This document shows, piece by piece, positions 33,158 to 39,134 of a DNA stretch of 39,134 bases (its first letter is position 1; the number at the start of each line of letters is the position of its first letter). The stretch lies in NCBI GenBank assembly GCA_937942355.1, contig CALDEW010000162.1:1-39134 (forward strand), written 5' to 3'. The notes under the pieces are model-generated. The model was not told the DNA's origin, did not search any database, and saw nothing but the letters and a program-made list of their open reading frames with translations. The position numbers were made by a program, and so were the translations under genes. The DNA is from an uncultured Pirellulaceae bacterium. GTDB taxonomy: Bacteria; Planctomycetota; Planctomycetia; Pirellulales; Pirellulaceae.

Positions 33158-35602
33158 ATGCCACGTTCGAAAAACCGAAGACCACGTCGTCGAAAACTCA
33201 ACAACGGACTCAGCTTCCGAAAACTCGAGCCGCGGAAAATGCTCGCGGGCGATGTGCCTGATGGAGCGAATCTCATTACCAACGGTGACTTCGAAACTTT
33301 CACCAACGTAGATACTCAGAACTTTACCAACTCGTTTGCCACGGCGCGATTCTATGGAAGTGACTTGGTACCTGGCTGGACGGTTGCCGACGGAGATGGC
33401 GATGGTGAGCAGCGCATCAATTTGTTGACCTTTGGCAACGCGCGCGGGACCGTTTTGGATCTCGATTCCCTGCCAGGCCAGGACGATTCGGTGTTCCAGG
33501 ATGTTAATGTCCGCGTCGGGCAGGAGTATTTGTTTTCCTTTGATTTTCTTGGCCCCGAGGGCGTTGGTGGTGTTACGGATCCCGCCACCAATAATTTTGA
33601 CGTGTTCTACAACGGAGAACTGTTAGGCTCGCTGCAGGGAACGAGTATCTACAATCAAGCATCGTTTGTGGTGACTGGAGCGGCCAACGATTCGACCGGC
33701 TCAACCGCCGACGGCGATATCGTGTCGGCACGTTTTGAGTTTCGCGATGGTAGTTCGGGCAACCGCGGCGGCGACGGACACGGAGCGCTGATCGATGCTG
33801 TGAGTTTAGTCGCGGTTACCCAGAGTTCCGTCATCAACGGAGGTTTTGATAATACGGATTCTGCTTCGGGCCCCGATTTCGCGCCCGAGGATGTCGATGG
33901 TTTTTCGGTATTCGACTTTGCCGGTGACACTCAAGACCGTGTGATTCAAATTCAATCAGATGCCGATGGTGATTTTCTCAATCTCAATTCGTCGCCTGAA
34001 TTAATTGATCAAGTCTTTCAAGATTTAGAAACCGTAGCCGGCGAAACCTATTTGGTGACGTTTGATGCCCGTGTTGATCCAGCAAGCACTTTGTCGCCTG
34101 ACCAGCTGCGTGTTCGATTTGACAACCAATATGCAGCGACCGTGATCGCCAACGATCAATGGCAAACCTACAGCGTGCTGGTGGAAGCCAGTTCTTCCAC
34201 CAGTCGTCTAAACTTTCGTGAAGCGGGCGAAGACCCTGGAGATGGTGCCAGTCCACAAATTGATAACGTGCAGCTTTTCCAGCTCGAGATAGCTCCGGTC
34301 AATGATCTTGTCGTGGATACTAATGGTGCTGATGATGGTGTGAGTTCAGGAGTTGTGTTCCGACTTAATGGGGGCCCGCAAAACATTGCCTCAGACGTGG
34401 TGCTCAGCCACGATTCAGGGGAAACACTCACCAGTGCCACTATCGCGATAGCCGGCGATTCAATTTCGCCAACAGAATCTCTTTCGGTTGACCTCGGGGC
34501 GACGGGAGTCACCGCTGATTATGATTCACAAACAGGCATATTACAGCTTGAAGGGGAAGCAACGCTTGCTGAGTATGAGCAAGTGATTCGATCGCTGCAG
34601 TATGATAATACGGCCGAGGACGCCGCGGATCGCCTCGTTGAAATAACGATTATCGATTCCAATATTGACGACGACACCAATTCCAGTCCGGCTACAACGA
34701 TAAACATTTTTGTTGAATTGAACCAGGCCCCAAACCAGGCCCCGACGCTGGCCGCGATCAGTGATCAAACTTTAGGCTTTGGCCAGTCACTGAATTTTTT
34801 CTTAGATGCAACCGACAGCGATAGCGATGATGCCACGTTGGATTTTGACATCCTTGATGCGGGAGGGTTCGACGGGCAACTGACAATTTCCGAAACGGGA
34901 GTGCTTAGTTTGCCAGCCGCCGCTGAAGCAGGGGCTTTTGACATTGTTGTTGCCGTTACCGATATGGAAGGGGCGACCGCGGAGCAAACGTTTGAACTCA
35001 CTGTCGAAGAGTTTCAGCCGTTTGAAGGTGTTGGGGCCCTTTCTAATGTTCCTGCGGAATTGCGAAATGGAATTTACACAGAGGCACCCCCGCAGAACAT
35101 TGATACCGATTTAACTTATGATGCGGTGTTAGATACCAGCCAAGGCGAGATCAGAATTCGTTTGTTGGATGATGAATCGCCAACCTTTGTGAATAATTTT
35201 ATCAATCTAGCGCGTGACGGTTTTTATGATGGATTAACTTTCCATCGCGTGATCGAAGGGTTTGTGGCTCAAGGTGGTGATCCGCTGGGAGAGGGTTTTG
35301 GTGGTCCCGGATATCAAATTCCTGACGAAGTAGGCAACGATATTGAATTCGATGCACGTGGCCAATTGTCATTCGCCAACTCGGGCCCTGACAGCACAGG
35401 AAGCCAGTTCTTTATTACTTTGGCTCCAACGAACCTCAGCAATAGCGGTTCCGTCTTCAACCCTACTCAATTTTCAGTTTTCGGGAATGTGACCTCAGGT
35501 GATGGGGTGCTTGACCTGCTGACGCGTTTTGAAGCCGGCCCTAACGCCGATCCAGATGTTGAACCTGATGTGATCAACTCGATTCGCATTGAAGAGGTTT
35601 AG
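33158..35602 (+). CDS. Large secreted cyclophilin-type peptidyl-prolyl isomerase fused to adhesin-like domains
   Basis: 814 residues from ATG 33158; the track's TTG start at 33080 lies in the regulatory repeats. A basic N-terminus (PRSKNRRPRRRKLN) leads to FRKLEPRKMLAGD, the LEPR-type motif found at the start of many secreted planctomycete proteins. Next come two DUF642/carbohydrate-binding-like domains (LITNGDFET and VINGGFDNT, each with a VFQD(V/L) segment), then beta-rich repeats and a cadherin-like domain (APTLAAISDQTLGFGQSL). The C-terminal ~180 residues are a cyclophilin with FHRVIEGFVAQGGDP and GSQFFITLAP, so the catalytic Arg and core are intact. It probably works outside the inner membrane, folding or isomerising surface proteins. 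No sortase or PEP-CTERM tail is seen. Confidence 0.88.
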   Translation: MPRSKNRRPRRRKLNNGLSFRKLEPRKMLAGDVPDGANLITNGDFETFTNVDTQNFTNSFATARFYGSDLVPGWTVADGDGDGEQRINLLTFGNARGTVLDLDSLPGQDDSVFQDVNVRVGQEYLFSFDFLGPEGVGGVTDPATNNFDVFYNGELLGSLQGTSIYNQASFVVTGAANDSTGSTADGDIVSARFEFRDGSSGNRGGDGHGALIDAVSLVAVTQSSVINGGFDNTDSASGPDFAPEDVDGFSVFDFAGDTQDRVIQIQSDADGDFLNLNSSPELIDQVFQDLETVAGETYLVTFDARVDPASTLSPDQLRVRFDNQYAATVIANDQWQTYSVLVEASSSTSRLNFREAGEDPGDGASPQIDNVQLFQLEIAPVNDLVVDTNGADDGVSSGVVFRLNGGPQNIASDVVLSHDSGETLTSATIAIAGDSISPTESLSVDLGATGVTADYDSQTGILQLEGEATLAEYEQVIRSLQYDNTAEDAADRLVEITIIDSNIDDDTNSSPATTINIFVELNQAPNQAPTLAAISDQTLGFGQSLNFFLDATDSDSDDATLDFDILDAGGFDGQLTISETGVLSLPAAAEAGAFDIVVAVTDMEGATAEQTFELTVEEFQPFEGVGALSNVPAELRNGIYTEAPPQNIDTDLTYDAVLDTSQGEIRIRLLDDESPTFVNNFINLARDGFYDGLTFHRVIEGFVAQGGDPLGEGFGGPGYQIPDEVGNDIEFDARGQLSFANSGPDSTGSQFFITLAPTNLSNSGSVFNPTQFSVFGNVTSGDGVLDLLTRFEAGPNADPDVEPDVINSIRIEEV

Positions 35603-35623
35603 TTTTCCAAGAGAAGCAAACCG

Positions 35624-35655
35624 CATCGGGCACCGGCGCAGGATGAGGTCTTTTT
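35624..35655 (+). terminator. Possible terminator after the cyclophilin fusion gene
   Basis: CATC (35624-35627) pairs with GATG (35642-35645) around a GCACCGGCGC near-palindrome, and TTTTT follows at 35651-35655. The stem is short and the T-run is offset, so this is tentative. Confidence 0.3.
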
Positions 35656-35685
35656 GTCCCTCTATGGAGTATTTGGATCGGGCCT

Positions 35686-35691
35686 TATACT
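35686..35691 (+). promoter_or_regulatory. Possible -10 element close to the ABC-2 operon start codon
   Basis: TATACT matches 5 of 6 bases of the -10 consensus and lies only 6 nt before the ATG at 35698, which would give a leaderless or nearly leaderless mRNA. The -35 region at ideal spacing (TATGGA) is poor, and no Shine-Dalgarno sequence is seen directly upstream of the ATG. Confidence 0.3.
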
Positions 35692-35697
35692 CTGGCG

Positions 35698-36696
35698 ATG
35701 CCGATCATCGAAATTAAAAACCTGACAAAGTCCTATCGTGTCTACCAGAAAAAAGAAGGTCTGCAGGCATCGATAAAGGGGCTGTTCAAGCGCGAACACA
35801 AAAACGTTCACGCGGTCAAAGATATCAGTCTTGAAGTCGAGGAAGGGGAGTTTGTCGCGTTTCTCGGTCCCAACGGCGCCGGTAAGACGACGACGCTGAA
35901 ATTGCTTTCGGGGGTCATCAATCCCGATTCAGGAACGTGCCAAGTCATGGGGTACACCCCGTGGGAACGCAAGAACGAATACCGGCGGCGATTCTCATTG
36001 GTGATGGGACAAAAAAATCAGCTGTGGTGGGATCTGCCAGCGCTGGAATCGTTCCGGCTGAACCAACACATTTACGGGGTGGCCAAAGAGGATTTCGATA
36101 ACACGCGTAACGAGTTGTGCGACATGCTGGACGTGACGCGCCTGCTGAACCAGCCGGTCCGCGAGCTGTCGTTAGGCGAGCGGATGAAAATGGAGTTGAT
36201 CGCGGCGCTGTTGCACAAACCGGATGTGTTGTTTCTGGACGAACCGACGATCGGGTTGGACGTGATTGCGCAGCATAAGATCCAGGAATTCCTCAAGGCC
36301 TATCAGCAAGAGCAGAACAATACGATTCTGCTGACCAGTCACTACATGAAGGATATCGAAGCCTTATGCAAACGGGTCGTGATAATTGCCAATGGCGAGA
36401 TCTATCATGATGGTTCGCTTGAGCAGATCGTGGACAAGTTCAGCGGCGACAAAATTGTGACACTGCAACTGGCGGATTCGGTCGATCAGGATGCGCTCAA
36501 AGATTTACCCAACGTGATCGAAGTGACGCCGCCCAAAGTCAAGTTCCGCGTGCAGCGCGAAAAGGTTGGGGCGGTGCTCAGTGGTATTTTGAATTCTCAC
36601 TCGGTCGATGACATCGTGGTTGAAGATCCACCGCTGGAGGAAGTGATTTCCAATGCCTTCTCTGCAGCCGAAGCCGAGGGGAATCGCAATGAGTAA
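35698..36696 (+). CDS. ABC-2 type transporter, ATP-binding protein
   Basis: 332 residues. A complete ABC ATPase: Walker A GPNGAGKTTTLKLL, Q-loop region VMGQKNQLWWD, a signature variant LSLGERMKMELIAALL (LSxGE in place of LSGGQ, common in ABC-2 importers/exporters), Walker B VLFLDEPTIGLD and H-loop LTSHYMKD. About 100 residues follow the ATPase core, as in ABC-2 subunits with a regulatory tail. It pairs with the two permeases downstream, the first of which overlaps its stop codon by 8 nt. The substrate is unknown; such systems export polysaccharides, lipids or drugs. Confidence 0.95.
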   Translation: MPIIEIKNLTKSYRVYQKKEGLQASIKGLFKREHKNVHAVKDISLEVEEGEFVAFLGPNGAGKTTTLKLLSGVINPDSGTCQVMGYTPWERKNEYRRRFSLVMGQKNQLWWDLPALESFRLNQHIYGVAKEDFDNTRNELCDMLDVTRLLNQPVRELSLGERMKMELIAALLHKPDVLFLDEPTIGLDVIAQHKIQEFLKAYQQEQNNTILLTSHYMKDIEALCKRVVIIANGEIYHDGSLEQIVDKFSGDKIVTLQLADSVDQDALKDLPNVIEVTPPKVKFRVQREKVGAVLSGILNSHSVDDIVVEDPPLEEVISNAFSAAEAEGNRNE

Positions 36697-37597
36697 CGCG
36701 CCAGCGCAAGAAGTGGCCCCGTCGAGCGATTCTACTTTGACCTCTAGCGTCTTGACGTGGTGGACTTTTTTTAAGATCTCGATCAATGAGCGGTTGGTGT
36801 ATCGCGGCGATTTTATCATCGGCACGTTGATGCGGTTTTTGCCGACGCTGACGCAGATCTTTTTGTGGTGGGCGATTTATGATGTGATCTCGACCGAGGG
36901 ATCAGCAGATTCCAACAGTGGCCCCGACGGGCAGATCGCGGGATACCGATATGGTGACATGGTGGCCTATTACCTCATGGTGACCATCAGCCGCGCTTTT
37001 TCTAGCATGCCAGGGCTGACCAGCGGGATCGCGAATCAAATCCGTTCTGGAGAAGTGAAAAAGTTCCTGATCCAACCGGTCGATATGCAGGGCTGTTTGT
37101 TGATGCAGCGGATTGCTCACAAATTGGTTTACTATTTGATGGCAGCACTGCCGTTTGCGCTTGTGTTTTATCTGTGTGGTGACTTTTTCATCGACGGTTG
37201 GCCTACGGGAGAGCGGTTGGGGGTGTTTTTTGTGTCACTGGTGCTCGCGTTTGCTTTGGGGTTTTATCTGGAGTGTACGATCGGGTTGATTGGGTTCTGG
37301 TTCTTGGAAGTTACGTCGCTGACGTTTATCTACATGTTGATGAACTTCCTGCTGTCGGGTCACATGTTTCCGCTGGAGTTGTTGCCTGAGGGGCCTGTGA
37401 ATATTCGCGCATTTGTTGAATTTTTGCCGTTTAAATTTCTGGCGTATTTTCCTGCGGCGGTGTTCTTGGGGAAGGTGGAAGGGGCGGCAATGTATCAGGG
37501 TTTGGCGGTCGAATTTGCGTGGGTGGTTTTCTTTATTGTGATCTCGCGCGTGCTATGGTTCCGTGGCGTCAAACGTTATAGCGGGTATGGCGGATAA
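36689..37597 (+). CDS. ABC-2 type permease subunit 1 (PF06182/DUF990-like)
   Basis: 302 residues from ATG 36689; the track's earlier ATG at 36653 lies inside the ATPase gene and lacks a ribosome site, whereas GAGGGG sits about 7 nt before 36689. About six membrane helices follow a 40-residue cytoplasmic N-terminus (INERLVYRGDFIIGTLMRFLPTL). The loop SRAFSSMPGLTSGIANQIRSGEVKKFLIQPVD is typical of the ABC-2 membrane family PF06182 (a conserved Rx-SGE-xxxxLI-PxD core). It forms a heterodimer with the next gene product. It overlaps the ATPase gene by 8 nt. Confidence 0.88.
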   Translation: MSNAPAQEVAPSSDSTLTSSVLTWWTFFKISINERLVYRGDFIIGTLMRFLPTLTQIFLWWAIYDVISTEGSADSNSGPDGQIAGYRYGDMVAYYLMVTISRAFSSMPGLTSGIANQIRSGEVKKFLIQPVDMQGCLLMQRIAHKLVYYLMAALPFALVFYLCGDFFIDGWPTGERLGVFFVSLVLAFALGFYLECTIGLIGFWFLEVTSLTFIYMLMNFLLSGHMFPLELLPEGPVNIRAFVEFLPFKFLAYFPAAVFLGKVEGAAMYQGLAVEFAWVVFFIVISRVLWFRGVKRYSGYGG

Positions 37598-37600
37598 AGA

Positions 37601-38446
37601 ATGTCACCCTCTTACATCAACGTATTTTTAACCTTCGCACGCAACTCTTTGGTGCGCGATATGTCATTTCGGATGAACTTCATCCTGCAATGTTTTGCGA
37701 CGATGTCGTGGGCCGCGATGAATTTCGGATTGTTCAAAATTATCTATCGACACACCGAATCCATTGGCAGAGGCACGGGCTGGTTTGAGGACGAGTTCTT
37801 CATTTTCTTGGGCACGATATGGATTATCAATTCGCTGATCCAAACTTTCTTCATGGCCAACGCGGAAGAGTTCAGCGAATTGATTCGGACAGGCAATTTA
37901 GATTTTGCGTTGCTCAAGCCGATCGACACGCAATTTCTGATTTCGTTTCCGCGGGTTAATTGGGCTCAGTTGCCCAATGGAGTCTTGGGCGCTGTGCTGA
38001 TTGTTTTGTCGCTGAGAAATCTGGCGGCGGACCCTAATCGGGAGATTTACATTTCGTTTTGGAACATCTTCCCGTTTTTGTTTTATGTCTTGTGTGGCGT
38101 GTTGGTGATGTACAGCGTCATGATTGTGTTGGCATCAACCAGCATTTGGCTGGGGCGGAATCAGAATCTTTACACCTTTTGGTTTTACATCACGAACTTC
38201 TATCGCTATCCGATGGAGATTTATCAGCGCAACGGCATCGGGATGGCGTTGTGGGCTACGTTTACGTTCGTTGTGCCGATCTTAGTAGTTTCCAATGTGC
38301 CCGCCCGCGTATTGGCTCAACCCATGGGACGGTCCTGGATGAATTGGGAGGCCGGGTATGCCGTCGTGGCGGCGGTGGGAAGTTTGCTGGTGAGTCGCCT
38401 TGTTTTCAAGTTGGCGCTCAAGAGTTATCGAAGCGCGAGTTCATGA
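37601..38446 (+). CDS. ABC-2 type permease subunit 2 (PF06182/DUF990-like)
   Basis: 281 residues starting 3 nt after the first permease. About six membrane helices. The same family core as its partner is seen in EFSELIRTGNLDFALLKPIDTQF (R-xGxLD-xLLKPxD), confirming a paralogous half-transporter pair. The N-terminus (YINVFLTFARNSLVRDMSFRMNF) also mirrors the partner. With the ATPase it completes a three-gene exporter operon. No gene nearby reveals its cargo. Confidence 0.88.
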   Translation: MSPSYINVFLTFARNSLVRDMSFRMNFILQCFATMSWAAMNFGLFKIIYRHTESIGRGTGWFEDEFFIFLGTIWIINSLIQTFFMANAEEFSELIRTGNLDFALLKPIDTQFLISFPRVNWAQLPNGVLGAVLIVLSLRNLAADPNREIYISFWNIFPFLFYVLCGVLVMYSVMIVLASTSIWLGRNQNLYTFWFYITNFYRYPMEIYQRNGIGMALWATFTFVVPILVVSNVPARVLAQPMGRSWMNWEAGYAVVAAVGSLLVSRLVFKLALKSYRSASS

Positions 38447-38738
38447 AGAAGAAGCCTGGCGCGTCTGGATTCGTCTTTGCAAGGAGTGCATGTGTTTCAA
38501 ACCGTTAATGAAACCCCAGTAGGCAATTGTCGAAAGAAACTCAAGTCCGCAGGCGGTTTCTAACGATAGCTGGCCGGTATCCAGATCGTTGCTGTAGCTG
38601 CGTCAAATTGGTGGCGGACGACGCACAAAGTGGCTAAAATACAACCCATTTTTAATGCGTCACACGAAATGCCGTCTCTGGTGGTGAGACTGTGTTAACG
38701 TAGTTGTTTCTCTTAGTGTAATAAATTTTCTGGACGGT
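38447..38738. other. Intergenic region before the right-edge gene
   Basis: 292 nt with no supported gene or clear terminator. The only hint is a weak promoter-like pair TTAACG (38695-38700) and TAATAA (38719-38724), 18 nt apart, just before the next start codon. Confidence 0.4.
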
Positions 38739-39134
38739 ATGTCGAAACCGGAAGACTTCAATCTCGAGGCCTTAGTCAGCACAGCTAAACAGCTGGGGCC
38801 CAATGAGCGCTCGCAGTTTCTGTTGCTGTTGCCGCCGGAGACACGTAGCGCGATCGCGCGTACGCTTGAGGGGCTTAAAGTAGATACGGTTCATCCTTCA
38901 GTCGAAGATCTCAGTATTCGATCGGCCGCGACTCTCATCGTCGACCAGACGGAATCTGGTGATGAGGAATTGTCACAATCCGGTAGCCCTGCCACGATTG
39001 ATGAGCATCTCGAAATCCGGAACTTGGACAACTTCTCTTCCAAGACAGTTGTTGAACACATTGATGGTGCTCCTCTACAAACTGGGGCTTCGGAAGACGG
39101 TCACGGGCGATTGCGGGGCGACGATTTCGCTGCC
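38739..39134 (+). CDS. Unidentified protein, N-terminal part, truncated by the window edge
   Basis: 132 codons open from ATG 38739 to the last base; absent from the ORF track because no stop is reached. The protein begins MSKPEDFNLEALVSTAKQLG, continues with a helical PNERSQFLLLLPPETRSAIART stretch and then becomes acidic and Ser/Thr-rich (TESGDEELSQSGSPATIDEH), like a linker before a folded domain. There is no signal peptide. Long acidic leaders of this type precede protein-kinase or other regulatory domains in planctomycetes, but nothing visible here proves that. Weak promoter upstream; GGAC about 6 nt before the ATG. Confidence 0.7.
   Translation, partial: MSKPEDFNLEALVSTAKQLGPNERSQFLLLLPPETRSAIARTLEGLKVDTVHPSVEDLSIRSAATLIVDQTESGDEELSQSGSPATIDEHLEIRNLDNFSSKTVVEHIDGAPLQTGASEDGHGRLRGDDFAA

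Overview
The window looks like a chromosomal segment of a planctomycete, probably of the Pirellulaceae (Rhodopirellula/Blastopirellula) type. The evidence is a DUF1559 prepilin-like protein ending in an H-X9-DG motif, a secreted protein opening with the planctomycete-style LEPR(x)MLAG motif, a dockerin tail on a family 16 glycoside hydrolase, very large multidomain envelope proteins, and long leaders with GTG/TTG start alternatives. I saw no tRNA, rRNA, CRISPR array, transposase or phage gene.

Layout: (1) 1-2.4 kb, a secreted SurA-like chaperone/isomerase with two tandem modules, ending in a long imperfect hairpin. (2) 2.4-3.3 kb, a DUF1559 protein. (3) 3.4-23.7 kb, the centrepiece: six minus-strand genes in transcription order CHASE2-GAF-PAS sensor, PgsC/CapC-like membrane protein, membrane-anchored periplasmic protein, periplasmic amidohydrolase-like enzyme, giant outer-membrane TPR/beta-barrel-like protein, and PgsB/CapB-like amide ligase. 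Junctions are tight (4-nt ATGA overlap, 11, 17 and 78 nt) except one 339-nt gap. (4) 24-27 kb, housekeeping genes ruvA, ruvC, ispF and a GT2 glycosyltransferase, with a nested inverted repeat. (5) 27-35.6 kb, secreted polysaccharide-active proteins (PL14-like/beta-helix protein, GH16-dockerin), an ABC exporter and a large secreted cyclophilin fusion. (6) 35.7-38.4 kb, a three-gene ABC-2 type transporter operon. (7) The start of an unidentified gene running off the right edge.

The most interesting content is region 3. PgsB and PgsC are the ligase and membrane partner that make poly-gamma-glutamate capsule in Bacillus. Here both are heavily elaborated: PgsB is embedded between an N-terminal HEAT-like solenoid of about 800 residues and a C-terminal helical extension of about 350 residues; the PgsC domain appears duplicated in tandem and fused to two copies of an amidohydrolase-like domain that have lost the histidine present in a separate, secreted copy encoded two genes downstream. 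Together with an outer-membrane solenoid/barrel protein and an N-terminal sensor, the operon has the architecture of Gram-negative exopolysaccharide secretion machines (Bcs, Pga, Pel, Alg), but built on an amino-acid polymer synthase. My inference is a trans-envelope synthesis and export system for a poly-gamma-glutamate-like polymer. The identity of the polymer and the export role are not shown by sequence alone.
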